Below, one piece after another: positions 28,203 to 36,724 of a stretch of 64,000 bases of DNA (position 1 is the stretch's first letter; each line of letters begins with the position of its first letter). Under the pieces are notes generated by a model. That model saw only the letters and a program-made list of their open reading frames with translations, had not been told where the DNA came from and did not search any database. Source of the stretch: Achromobacter denitrificans NBRC 15125 (GTDB taxonomy: Bacteria; Pseudomonadota; Gammaproteobacteria; Burkholderiales; Burkholderiaceae_B); contig NZ_BCTQ01000015.1 of the NCBI RefSeq assembly GCF_001571365.1, positions 83,896-147,895 on the forward strand, in the 5' to 3' direction. The position numbers and the translations under genes were made by a program.

Positions 28203-30593
28203 TTACACCCCGGGCGGGCTGGTTTCCCGTTCCGGATGGCGGTGCCGGGCCAGGGCTTCCAGGAACAGGGGCGCGGCGTCGCCCGGCATCCCGTCCACCA
28301 GCAGCAAGCCGCCGTCGGCCTCGTCCGGCTGGATACCGGCCGCCGCGAACAACTGCTTGCCTTCGTCCATGCCCATCAGCGTCTTGCCGTGGCGGAAAGC
28401 GTCGCGCAGAAATTCCAGCGCGCGCCCGTCGGCCCGCAAGCGCTCCGCGGCCGCTGCGCCTCCCGGCACCACCGCGCCGTCGAACACGGCGGAGGGCTGG
28501 TTGTCCAGCGAGGCGTCGGCATCGAGCGCCGGCCCGCCGTCCGGCGCCACCGGGCCGATACGCTGCCCCACCAGCCGCACGACCACGCCGACGGCGATCA
28601 GGGCGTCGGCCACGGCGGACACGGCCTTGCCGTCCACGCCCTCCGCCACCAGGATGGCGACCTTGCGCGTGGCAACGCTGCCGTCGCCCGGCCTGGCGGT
28701 CAGCGACAGCGAGGGCGACACCTCGACTTCCGGCTTGGGCACATCCTCGATCGCGCGGGGCAAGGGATCCGGAAGCGCCATCCCCAACCCGTCGGCAACG
28801 GCCTGCGCCAACTCGTCGGACACATTGCGCAGGGACGCGACCATGCGCCGGCGCACGGCGGGAACCGTCACCTTGCTCAGCTCGAACGCGAACGCGCTGG
28901 CAATGTGGCGGCGCTCCCAGTCCGACTGGCTGGCGTAGAACAGCGTGGCCTGGTTGTAGTGCTCGGCGAATTTCTCCGGATGCCCGCGCAGTTCGTCGCC
29001 GGCCGCCGGCTCGGGAAAGGACACGAAGCCGTCCATCCCGGCCTGGAACGGACAGCCGCCGGCCAGCGAATTGGGCTCGTACGCCACCCGGCCGCGGTGG
29101 ATGGCCTGGCGGTGCATGCCGTCGCGCTGGTTGTTCTGCACGGGAGCCAGCGGCGCGTTGATCGGGATTTCATGGAAATTGGGCCCCCCCAGCCGCGATA
29201 TTTGCGTATCCACGTAGGAATGGATGCGCCCGGCCAGCAGCGGATCGTTGGTGAAATCCAGCCCGGGCACCACGTGGGCCGCGCAGAAGGCGACCTGCTC
29301 GGTCTCGGCGAAGAAGTTGTCGGGGTTGCGGTCCAGCACCATCCGCCCCACCGGCACCACGGGCACCAGTTCCTCAGGCACGATCTTGGTGGCGTCCAGC
29401 ACGTCGAAGCTGAACCCCTCGGCCTCCTCCTCGGTGAAGATCTGCACGCCCAGCTCCCACTGCGGGCCGTTGCCCGCGTCGATGGCTTCCCACAGATCGC
29501 GCCGATGGAAATCGGGATCGGCCCCCGACACCTTGACCGCCTCGTCCCAGACCTGGGAATGCGTGCCCAGCACCGGATTCCAATGGAACTTCACCAGCCG
29601 CGACTCGCCCCGGGCGTTGACGAAACGGAAGGTGTGCACGCCGAAGCCTTGCATCATCCGGTAGCTGCGCGGAATGGCGCGGTCCGACATGAGCCACATC
29701 AGCATATGGGTGGATTCCGGCATCAGCGACACGAAGTCCCAGAACGTATCGTGCGCGGACGCAGCCTGCGGCATCCCATGATGCGGCTCGGGCTTGACCG
29801 CGTGCACCAGGTCCGGGAATTTCATCGCGTCCTGGATGAAAAACACCGGCATATTGTTGCCCACCAGGTCCCAGTTGCCTTCGTCGGTATAGAACTTCAC
29901 GGCGAAGCCGCGGACGTCGCGGGCCGTGTCTTTAGAGCCGCGCTCTCCCGCCACCGTGGAGAAGCGCACGAAGACCGGCGTGCGCTTGCCTTTCTCGGCG
30001 AACGGCGCCGCGGCGGTCAGGTCGGTCAGCGCCCGATGGCATTCGAAATAGCCATGCGCGGCGGAACCGCGCGCATGCACGATGCGCTCCGGGATGCGCT
30101 CGTGGTCGAAATGGGTGATCTTCTCGCGTAGGATGAAGTCCTTGAGCAGCGCCGGCCCGCGCAGGCCCGCCTTGAGCGAGTGCTGGTTGTCGCTGACGCG
30201 CACGCCCTGGTTGGTGGTCAAGGGCTGGCCGCCGGCATCCGCGCGCACGCGTTCGAGCCGGCCGCCCGCGGCGTTCACGCCGGGCGCCGCCGGCCCGTTC
30301 GTCTTGTCGGAAGCCGCGCTTTCGGACAGGGAGCTCGCGCCCGCCGATGGGTGCGGCGCCGGCACGGCCTCGCCGGCGTAGGGGCAGCGCGCCGCCTCTT
30401 CGCCGTACTCGGCCGCCTTGCCGGCATTGTGGGGGATGGCGCCCGCCATCGCGTCCACGGCCGCGGCGCGCTTCGCGGCCGGCTGGCGCGGCGTGCCCGC
30501 GGGGCCCGAGGCCGGGCCGCTGTCGGTGTTCAGGTAGGCGGTTTGCAATGCGGGCCCCTGGCCCGCCTTTCCCGCTGGTTTCTTGCTGGCCAT
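28203..30593 (-). CDS. katE: Large-subunit catalase HPII type
   Basis: 796 residues, the long monofunctional haem catalase form with an extra C-terminal flavodoxin/DJ-1-like domain (about 640-796). It converts hydrogen peroxide to water and oxygen in the cytoplasm. Catalytic His173 lies in [12 protein letters not shown], the distal Asn in [10 protein letters not shown], and the proximal haem Tyr in RIHSYVDTQ. The N-terminal 110 residues are low-complexity Ala/Pro. ATG at 30591-30593 with GGAGA close upstream, 9 bases after the ferritin-like gene, so the two are co-transcribed. Confidence 0.95.
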   Translation of the reverse strand: MASKKPAGKAGQGPALQTAYLNTDSGPASGPAGTPRQPAAKRAAAVDAMAGAIPHNAGKAAEYGEEAARCPYAGEAVPAPHPSAGASSLSESAASDKTNGPAAPGVNAAGGRLERVRADAGGQPLTTNQGVRVSDNQHSLKAGLRGPALLKDFILREKITHFDHERIPERIVHARGSAAHGYFECHRALTDLTAAAPFAEKGKRTPVFVRFSTVAGERGSKDTARDVRGFAVKFYTDEGNWDLVGNNMPVFFIQDAMKFPDLVHAVKPEPHHGMPQAASAHDTFWDFVSLMPESTHMLMWLMSDRAIPRSYRMMQGFGVHTFRFVNARGESRLVKFHWNPVLGTHSQVWDEAVKVSGADPDFHRRDLWEAIDAGNGPQWELGVQIFTEEEAEGFSFDVLDATKIVPEELVPVVPVGRMVLDRNPDNFFAETEQVAFCAAHVVPGLDFTNDPLLAGRIHSYVDTQISRLGGPNFHEIPINAPLAPVQNNQRDGMHRQAIHRGRVAYEPNSLAGGCPFQAGMDGFVSFPEPAAGDELRGHPEKFAEHYNQATLFYASQSDWERRHIASAFAFELSKVTVPAVRRRMVASLRNVSDELAQAVADGLGMALPDPLPRAIEDVPKPEVEVSPSLSLTARPGDGSVATRKVAILVAEGVDGKAVSAVADALIAVGVVVRLVGQRIGPVAPDGGPALDADASLDNQPSAVFDGAVVPGGAAAAERLRADGRALEFLRDAFRHGKTLMGMDEGKQLFAAAGIQPDEADGGLLLVDGMPGDAAPLFLEALARHRHPERETSPPGV

Positions 30594-30602
30594 GGCCGTC
30601 TC

Positions 30603-31217
30603 CTAGTGGCTGAGCATCTTGCCGCGCGCCTGTTCGGCCCGCGACGCGCCGATCGCCGATTCCACCTGCTTGACCTCCTCGGGCGGCGGCAGCACGGCGG
30701 GGTATCCCAAGGCGTCGATCCAGAACTCGCGCGACCACCCCTTGGTGTGGTACAGGTGGTGCTCCTCATCGGTGACGACGGCGTCATAGGCCTGCTTGAG
30801 CACCTTGCCCTCGGTGCCGCCATGCTGGTCGGCGACCACGCCGATCAGCGTCCAGTTCGCGTGATCCTTGGTTTCGGCCAGCACCACGCATTCGGTCGCG
30901 ACCAGCTGCGCCGCGTTGGCGTCGCCCGCGTTGATCGCCATCTTCATGGCCTTGACCAGCGCCTCGCCGATATAGCGCACCACCTCCCGGCCGGGCGGCT
31001 GGCGTTCGGGATCCAGCCCCAACTGCTCGAACACGGTCAGCAGCACGCGGCGATGCGTGCGGGTTTCTTCGAGATAGCCCCGCCACTCCTTTTTCAAATC
31101 CTCATTGACCGCGCAGGCCAGGGCGGTCTCGTAAATGCTCAATCCCCCGATCTCGGTCTCCAGGGCCTGATACAGCAATTCCTCTATCTGCGAGGCGTTT
31201 CCGGCGTTGCGTTTCAT
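30603..31217 (-). CDS. Ferritin-like domain protein
   Basis: 204 residues from the ATG at 31215-31217, which has AGGAG nine bases ahead. An all-helical four-helix bundle with repeated acidic and His residues (EELLYQALETEIGGLSIYET, EETRTHRR, DEEHHLYH) as in ferritin-like/rubrerythrin-like families with a di-iron site. Its role is unproven. First gene of a two-gene unit with the HPII catalase, suggesting iron or peroxide handling in stationary phase or stress. Confidence 0.8.
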   Translation of the reverse strand: MKRNAGNASQIEELLYQALETEIGGLSIYETALACAVNEDLKKEWRGYLEETRTHRRVLLTVFEQLGLDPERQPPGREVVRYIGEALVKAMKMAINAGDANAAQLVATECVVLAETKDHANWTLIGVVADQHGGTEGKVLKQAYDAVVTDEEHHLYHTKGWSREFWIDALGYPAVLPPPEEVKQVESAIGASRAEQARGKMLSH

Positions 31218-31419
31218 TGGGCGCTCCTCTGTGCGGGTGGTATCGCGATGCCGCCGCCGCGAATCGACGGCCTTGCCGCGTGGAACGCCCTCCCAGCAAC
31301 CCCCATGCCCGGCATCCCGGTCGCGGCTGCCCCAGGGGGACGCGCCGCGCCGCCTTTGGTCCGGCCGCAAGAAATACAAAGTCCTTGTCATGACAACAGT
31401 GGCCCCATTTAGCTTAGAA

Positions 31420-31434
31420 TTGGAACCATTCTCA
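31420..31434 (+). promoter_or_regulatory. Fur-like box before the second PepSY gene
   Basis: TTGGAACCATTCTCA, one strong half (ATTCTCA) and one weaker half of a Fur box, 12 of 15 to TGAGAATCATTCTCA. It sits in an AT-rich island 55 bases before the chosen start of the PepSY gene. Confidence 0.55.
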
Positions 31435-31488
31435 ATAAAAAAACCAGACCGCCTGGCTCGCGGCGGCATCACAAGAAAGAGGCTCGTC

Positions 31489-33120
31489 CTGAAATCCGGT
31501 TTCCGCCTATCCATGGCCTGGCTCCACACGTGGGTCGGCCTGTGGTTCTCCTGGCTGCTGTTCGCCGTCTTCCTGACCGGCTCGCTCGCCGTGTTCTCCG
31601 AACCCATCTCGCACTGGATGAACCCCGAGCACCAGGCGGCCGAAGCATTGGCGGCGCAGCAGGAAAGCGCCCCGATCGACCGGGCGCGGCGCCTGGACCT
31701 GGCCGTGGACTTCATGGCGCGCAACCATGCCGGCGCCGGCATGTGGGAAATCTGGCCGGCCGACCGCTACCACGACAACGGGCTGACGGCCTATTGGTTC
31801 GACAAGAACGGCCAGTACGCCGATGCCGAGCTCGATCCCGTCACCGGCGCCGAACTCGACGAGCACCACGAAGCCGAGGGCCGCGCCACCCGGGGCGGCT
31901 CGCATTTCGTGGACTTCCATTACACGCTGCACGATGCCGGGCTGGGCCTGTGGATCGTGGCCTTCGCCACCATGGCGATGCTGGTCGCCCTGGTTTCCGG
32001 CGTGGTCACGCACAAGCGCATCTTCAAGGACTTCTTCACCTTCCGCGCCAAAAAGGGGCAACGCTCGTGGCTGGACGCGCACAACGCGGTCGCGGTGCTG
32101 ACCCTGCCCTTCCAGTTCATGATCGCCTACACCGGCATCGTGATCTCCAGCGTGTCGCTCATGCCCGCCCCCGTCGTCGCGACCTACGGCGCCGGCATGG
32201 AAGCCGTGCGCCAGCACCTGGCCGAGCTGGAAGGCGAGGACCGGCTCGCTCGCAGCGGCGTGGCGCAGGCCGTGCCGGCGCTCGAACCCATCGTGGCGCG
32301 CGCCGAAGCCCTGATCGGGCAGACCGCCCGGGCCATCGTCATCCGCAATCCGGAAGACGGCGCCATGCGCATCGGCGTGTACGGCTGGAACGAAGACGCC
32401 GACACCTTCCGCAACATCAGCGCCACCACCGGCATGGCGGAGTTTTCCGCCGATGGCGAGTTGCTGCGCGTGCGCGCCCCGGGCGACGTGCTGGGCGGCG
32501 CGCCCTCGCTCACCCGCCAGGTGATGGGCGACCTGCACATGGCAAAGTTCGGCGGCCTGGCGGTCCAATGGCTGTATTTCCTCTGCGGCCTGGCCGGCGC
32601 CGCGATGATGGGCACCGGCGCGGTGCTGTTCATGGTCAAGCGCCGCGCCAGGCACGGCGGCGAATTCGGCGACGCCACCGCGCGCGTCTACCGCCTGATC
32701 GAAGGCCTGAACGTGGCCGCGCTGGCCGGCCTGGCCATCGCCTGCATCGGCTATTTCTGGGCCAACCGCCTGCTGCCCGTCGGCCTGGAAAACCGCGCCG
32801 CCTGGGAATTGCGCGGCTTCTTCCTGATCTGGGCGCTGACGCTGGCCCATGCCTGGATCAGCGCGCCCCGCCGCGCCTGGATCGCGCAGTTGACCTTGCT
32901 GTCGGCCCTGTGCCTGCTGCTGCCGCTGCTGTCCTTCGTCACGGTGGGCGACCACCCCTACGCGCAGATCGCGCGCGGCGACTGGGAAAGCGCGGGCGTG
33001 GAGCTGAGCGCCCTCGCTTTCGGCGTACTATCGGGCTGGGCGGCCCTCCACCTGTGGAAGCGGCCCGCATCGGCGCCCTCCCAGCGCAAATCCCGCGCGA
33101 ACGAAGAGGCTGCGGCATGA
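31489..33120 (+). CDS. PepSY-associated membrane protein, second copy
   Basis: About 543 residues. The homologous start (KSGFRLSMAWLHTW) matches that of the copy at 8970-10865, which is why the rare CTG at 31489 (AAGAGG six to seven bases before) or the ATG at 31513 is preferred over the ATG at 31390, which would lie upstream of the Fur-like box. Shared motifs: HFVDFHYTLHDAGLGLW, VVTHKRIFKDFFTFRAKKG, WLDAHNAVAVLTLP. Four or more membrane segments with conserved His suggest haem-bearing ferric/siderophore reduction in iron starvation. The next gene overlaps by 4 bases. Confidence 0.85.
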   Translation: MKSGFRLSMAWLHTWVGLWFSWLLFAVFLTGSLAVFSEPISHWMNPEHQAAEALAAQQESAPIDRARRLDLAVDFMARNHAGAGMWEIWPADRYHDNGLTAYWFDKNGQYADAELDPVTGAELDEHHEAEGRATRGGSHFVDFHYTLHDAGLGLWIVAFATMAMLVALVSGVVTHKRIFKDFFTFRAKKGQRSWLDAHNAVAVLTLPFQFMIAYTGIVISSVSLMPAPVVATYGAGMEAVRQHLAELEGEDRLARSGVAQAVPALEPIVARAEALIGQTARAIVIRNPEDGAMRIGVYGWNEDADTFRNISATTGMAEFSADGELLRVRAPGDVLGGAPSLTRQVMGDLHMAKFGGLAVQWLYFLCGLAGAAMMGTGAVLFMVKRRARHGGEFGDATARVYRLIEGLNVAALAGLAIACIGYFWANRLLPVGLENRAAWELRGFFLIWALTLAHAWISAPRRAWIAQLTLLSALCLLLPLLSFVTVGDHPYAQIARGDWESAGVELSALAFGVLSGWAALHLWKRPASAPSQRKSRANEEAAA

Positions 33121-33467
33121 ACACCAACGATCTGTACGCCGTTTCCATGGCCTTGCTGCTGACCTACGCCGGCATGGCCTGCCTCAGCCTGGCCATGCCG
33201 CGCCACTACGAGCAGGTCTGGGGACGCGACCCATCGGCCGGCCACACCCGCGTGCTGCGCGGCGCCGGGGTGCTGCTGCTGGCGCTGGCGCTGCTGCCCT
33301 GCGTCGGCCTGTGGGGCAACACGGTGGGCGTGGTGGCCTGGCTGGGCTGGCTGTCCGCCGGCGCCCTGCTGTGGGTCGGCATGCTGTCCTGGGCGCCCCG
33401 CCCGGCCGCGCGCACCGCGGCCCTGGCCGTGGCCATCTCGCTGGCCGGGGTCGGCATCGGGTTCTAA
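33117..33467 (+). CDS. DUF3325 family membrane protein
   Basis: 116 residues with three to four membrane segments (about 8-27, 48-66, 69-90, 96-114). DUF3325 proteins accompany PepSY/DUF3649 membrane proteins in iron-uptake clusters of proteobacteria; their function is unknown. ATG within ATGA overlap with the PepSY stop, so translated together and likely under the same Fur-like control. Confidence 0.85.
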   Translation: MNTNDLYAVSMALLLTYAGMACLSLAMPRHYEQVWGRDPSAGHTRVLRGAGVLLLALALLPCVGLWGNTVGVVAWLGWLSAGALLWVGMLSWAPRPAARTAALAVAISLAGVGIGF

Positions 33468-33514
33468 GTCCCCGCCGGGCCGCGCGGGGCTCCGAACAAG
33501 CCCCGCCAGCGCGT

Positions 33515-33528
33515 TTGACGCGCATCAA
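33515..33528 (+). promoter_or_regulatory. FNR/ANR-type box before nrdD
   Basis: TTGACgcgcATCAA matches TTGAT-N4-ATCAA at 9 of 10 fixed bases. It lies about 100 bases before the nrdD start, consistent with oxygen-limitation activation of the anaerobic ribonucleotide reductase. Confidence 0.75.
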
Positions 33529-33565
33529 GCAAGGCCGACATCCCGTTCCGCAGGGGCGTCGCGCG

Positions 33566-33579
33566 CACCATATGTGGTG
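33566..33579. promoter_or_regulatory. NrdR-type box 1
   Basis: CACCATATGTGGTG, a 14-base near-palindrome (6 of 7 pairs) resembling the NrdR box core. Its centre is 31 bases from box 2, about three helical turns, the spacing usual for paired NrdR sites. Confidence 0.65.
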
Positions 33580-33596
33580 GTAGAGTTTTCACACCC

Positions 33597-33610
33597 TACT
33601 ACATATGGTG
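33597..33610. promoter_or_regulatory. NrdR-type box 2 overlapping the nrdD start region
   Basis: TACTACATATGGTG, the same pattern in opposite orientation. It ends 6 bases before the preferred nrdD ATG (33617), so bound NrdR would cover the promoter and early leader. Confidence 0.65.
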
Positions 33611-33616
33611 TCAGTC

Positions 33617-35605
33617 ATGCATATCCAGCACATTCTCAAGCGCGACGGCCGCGTCGCGGCGTTCGACCGCGACAAGATCGCCCAGGCCATGGCCGCGGCG
33701 GGCCAGAGCACCGGGGAACTGGACCTGCCGGGCGCGCAGGCGCTGACCGACGCCGTCATCGCCGCGCTGGCGGACCAGCCCTGCCCGGGCGTGGAAACCA
33801 TCCAGAACCGCGTCGAGGAAATCCTGGTCCAGGCCGGCCACTGGCGCACCGCGCGCGCCTACATCGTCTACCGCGAACAGCACGCCCGGCTGCGCTCGCT
33901 GCGACACACGCTGGTGGACGTGGAAAGCGCCATGGAGGAATACCTGGAGCAGCGCGACTGGCGCGTCAACGCCAACGCCAACCAGGGCTACAGCCTGGGC
34001 GGCCTGATCCTGAACGTGGCCGGCAAGGTCACCGCCAACTACTGGCTCTCCAACGTCTTCGCGCCCGAGGCCGGCCAGGCCCACCGCGAAGGCGACATCC
34101 ACATCCACGACCTGGACATGCTCAGCGGCTATTGCGCGGGCTGGTCGCTGCGCCAGTTGCTGACCGAGGGCTTCAACGGCATCCCCGGCAAGGTCGAGGC
34201 CACGCCGCCCCGCCACATGTCGGCCGCCATCGGCCAGATCGTCAATTTCCTCGGCACGCTCCAGAACGAATGGGCCGGCGCCCAGGCCTTCAGTTCCTTC
34301 GACACCTACATGGCGCCCTTCATCCGCCGCGACGCGATGACCTACGCGGACGTGAAGCAGGCCATGCAGGAACTCATCTACAACCTGAACGTGCCCAGCC
34401 GCTGGGGCACGCAGACGCCCTTCACCAACCTGACCTTCGACTGGACCTGCCCGGCCGACCTGCGCGAACAGATCCCCTACGTGGGCGGCGAGGAAATGCC
34501 GTTCTCCTATGGCGATCTCCAGGCCGAGATGGACATGATCAACCGCGCCTACATCGAGGTCATGATGGCGGGCGACGCGAAGGGCCGCGTGTTCACCTTT
34601 CCCATCCCCACCTACAACATCACCCCCGACTTCGACTGGGACCACCCCAACACCGAACGCCTGTTCGAGATGACGGCGCGCTATGGCCTGCCCTATTTCC
34701 AGAACTTCCTGAATTCCGACCTGGAACCGCACATGGTGCGTTCCATGTGCTGCCGCCTGCAACTGGACCTGCGCGAACTGCTCAAGCGCGGCAACGGCCT
34801 GTTCGGCTCGGCCGAACAGACCGGCTCCGTGGGCGTCGTCACGGTGAACTGCGCCCGCCTGGGCCATACCTGCCGCGGCGACGAGGCCAAGCTGATGGCG
34901 CGCCTGGACCACCTGCTGGAGCTGGGCCGCGACGTGCTGGAAACCAAGCGCAAGGTGGTGCAGCGCTACATCGACCAGGGCCTGTATCCCTACACCCGCC
35001 GCTACCTGGGCACGCTGCGCAACCACTTCAGCACGCTGGGCGTGAACGGCATCAATGAAATGATCCGCAACTTCACCGACGACGCCGAAGACATCACCAC
35101 GGCGGCCGGCCACGCGATGGCGGTGAGGCTGCTGGACCGGGTGCGCGAACGCATGACCGAGTTCCAGGAACAGACGGGCCACCTCTACAACCTCGAAGCC
35201 ACGCCGGCCGAGGGCACCACCTACCGTTTCGCCCGCGAAGACCGCAAGCGCTATCCCTCCATCCTGCAGGCCGGCAGCGAATCGCAGCCCTACTACACCA
35301 ACTCCAGCCAGCTGCCGGTGGGCCACACCGACGATCCGTTCCACGCGCTGGAACTGCAGGAGGCGCTGCAAGGCAAGTACACCGGCGGCACCGTGCTGCA
35401 CCTGTACATGAACGAAGCCATCTCGTCGGCCGGCGCGTGCAAGGAGCTGGTGCGCCGGGCGCTGTCGAACTTCCGGCTGCCCTACATCACCATCACGCCC
35501 ACGTTCTCCATCTGCCCCAACCACGGCTATCTGGCGGGACACCACGAGTTCTGCCCCAAATGCGATGCCGAGCTGCTCGCCAAGCAATCGGCATGCTGCG
35601 CCTAG
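33617..35605 (+). CDS. nrdD: Anaerobic ribonucleoside-triphosphate reductase NrdD, catalytic part lacking the glycyl-radical tail
   Basis: 662 residues from ATG 33617 (MHIQHILKRDGR); the ATG at 33605 would add four but lies in NrdR box 2. It reduces ribonucleotides in anaerobic growth. An ATP-cone covers about 1-90, followed by the ten-stranded catalytic barrel (ANYWLSNVFAPEA, GDIHIHDLDMLSGYCAGWSL). The zinc site is at the end (ICPNHGYL and FCPKCDAE), then KQSACCA and a TAG stop. The glycyl-radical segment that normally follows the zinc site is missing; it is encoded by the separate gene at 35679. The stop is clean and the downstream gene is in another frame, so this is not a simple nonsense change. 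Confidence 0.93.
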   Translation: MHIQHILKRDGRVAAFDRDKIAQAMAAAGQSTGELDLPGAQALTDAVIAALADQPCPGVETIQNRVEEILVQAGHWRTARAYIVYREQHARLRSLRHTLVDVESAMEEYLEQRDWRVNANANQGYSLGGLILNVAGKVTANYWLSNVFAPEAGQAHREGDIHIHDLDMLSGYCAGWSLRQLLTEGFNGIPGKVEATPPRHMSAAIGQIVNFLGTLQNEWAGAQAFSSFDTYMAPFIRRDAMTYADVKQAMQELIYNLNVPSRWGTQTPFTNLTFDWTCPADLREQIPYVGGEEMPFSYGDLQAEMDMINRAYIEVMMAGDAKGRVFTFPIPTYNITPDFDWDHPNTERLFEMTARYGLPYFQNFLNSDLEPHMVRSMCCRLQLDLRELLKRGNGLFGSAEQTGSVGVVTVNCARLGHTCRGDEAKLMARLDHLLELGRDVLETKRKVVQRYIDQGLYPYTRRYLGTLRNHFSTLGVNGINEMIRNFTDDAEDITTAAGHAMAVRLLDRVRERMTEFQEQTGHLYNLEATPAEGTTYRFAREDRKRYPSILQAGSESQPYYTNSSQLPVGHTDDPFHALELQEALQGKYTGGTVLHLYMNEAISSAGACKELVRRALSNFRLPYITITPTFSICPNHGYLAGHHEFCPKCDAELLAKQSACCA

Positions 35606-35678
35606 GGTCCGCCGCTCCCGGCAGGCCCCGGATCGTCCCGCCGGGCATCCGCCCGGCTCCCTCTCAAAAGGAACCTCT

Positions 35679-35861
35679 ATGCAAACCTTGACCGCCCCCG
35701 ACGTCGTCGCCGCCGCCGCTCCCAGGCTGGACGACAGCCAACGCGTGCGCTGCGAGATCTGGACCCGCGTCATGGGCTACCACCGCCCGGTCGCCTCCTT
35801 CAACACCGGCAAGCAAGGCGAATTCAATGAACGCCGATTCTTCGTCGAACGCCGCGCCTGA
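35679..35861 (+). CDS. Separate glycyl-radical domain of NrdD
   Basis: 60 residues. The last 37 (WTRVMGYHRPVASFNTGK onward) match the C-terminal radical loop of class III ribonucleotide reductases, with Gly in RVMGY as the expected radical site. The first 23 residues are a short Ala-rich lead. ATG at 35679 has a strong AAAAGGA ribosome site, 73 bases after the nrdD stop and in a different frame. It overlaps nrdG by 35 bases. It should dock in the NrdD barrel and be activated by NrdG, much as GrcA (YfiD) acts as a separate radical domain for pyruvate formate-lyase. Confidence 0.85.
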   Translation: MQTLTAPDVVAAAAPRLDDSQRVRCEIWTRVMGYHRPVASFNTGKQGEFNERRFFVERRA

Positions 35862-36639
35862 GGGGGCGCGATCCGGCCCGGCCTGCGGGCCGGGCGCCGG
35901 GCCGGCCGCGCGCCGGCTGGCCGCCAGGCCGGCCTATGCGACCCCGCCGCAGCCCGTCATCCAGCCCCTGCCCCGGCATGCCCACGCGGTAGGCGGACTG
36001 GTGCCCTTTTCCACGGTGGACTGGCCCGGCAAGCTGGCCGCCGTCGTCTTCATCGCCGGCTGCCCCTGGCGCTGCCACTACTGCCACAACACCGAACTGC
36101 AGACCCGCGCCGCCCGCTACGACTGGCGCGAAACGCGCGCCTTCCTGGAAACCCGCAAGGGGTTGCTCGACGCCGTCGTGTTCTCGGGCGGCGAACCCCT
36201 GAGCGAACCGCGCCTGCCGCAGATGATCCGCGACGTGCGCCGCATGGGCTACCAGGTCGGCCTGCATACCGCCGGCATTTATCCGCTTCGGCTGGCCGAC
36301 GTGCTGCGCCACCTGGACTGGGTCGGCCTGGACATCAAGGCCGATTCCCAGGGCTACGACGAGATCACCGGCCGCCGCGACTCCGAGCGTCCGGCCCAGG
36401 CCTGCCTGGCGCAATTGCTGTCGGCCGGGCGCGATTTCGAGTGCCGCATCACCTGGCATCCGGACTGGATCGACGAAAACCGGCTGCTCGCCCTGGCCCG
36501 CGAACTGGCCCGCCGCGGCGTGCGCCGCTTCGCCGTCCAAGGCGCGCGCCGCTCGCCCGAGGCGCCCCCCATGCGCCACCTGGGCATGCAGGCAGAGGCC
36601 CTGATGAAGCAATGGTTCGAGGAATTCGACTATCGCTGA
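35827..36639 (+). CDS. nrdG: Anaerobic ribonucleotide reductase activating enzyme NrdG
   Basis: Radical SAM protein of 270 residues with CX3CX2C (Cys79, Cys83, Cys86 in GCPWRCHYCHN). It uses S-adenosylmethionine to create the glycyl radical of NrdD. Also FSGGEPL and VGLDIKAD. The core begins at VGGLVPFSTVDWPGKL (about residue 55); the preceding 50 residues are low-complexity. ATG 35827 is preceded by AAGGCG and lies inside the radical-domain gene, giving a 35-base overlap and likely coupled translation. Confidence 0.92.
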   Translation: MNADSSSNAAPEGARSGPACGPGAGPAARRLAARPAYATPPQPVIQPLPRHAHAVGGLVPFSTVDWPGKLAAVVFIAGCPWRCHYCHNTELQTRAARYDWRETRAFLETRKGLLDAVVFSGGEPLSEPRLPQMIRDVRRMGYQVGLHTAGIYPLRLADVLRHLDWVGLDIKADSQGYDEITGRRDSERPAQACLAQLLSAGRDFECRITWHPDWIDENRLLALARELARRGVRRFAVQGARRSPEAPPMRHLGMQAEALMKQWFEEFDYR

Positions 36640-36724
36640 GTCCGCCCCCGGCTTGATCCCGCGCAAGGCGCCTACCCTGGCCTTGCTCTAGCCTCTGTCC
36701 ACTTGACCTCAGGAAAGACTTGAT

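Noticed and set aside
33605..33616. ATG at 33605 as nrdD start
   Set aside because: Lies inside NrdR box 2 and adds only four residues not seen in the usual NrdD start.
35606..35678. Simple frameshift or nonsense mutation splitting nrdD
   Set aside because: The downstream part has its own strong ribosome site, start codon and new lead sequence, and no in-frame remnant is seen in the gap.
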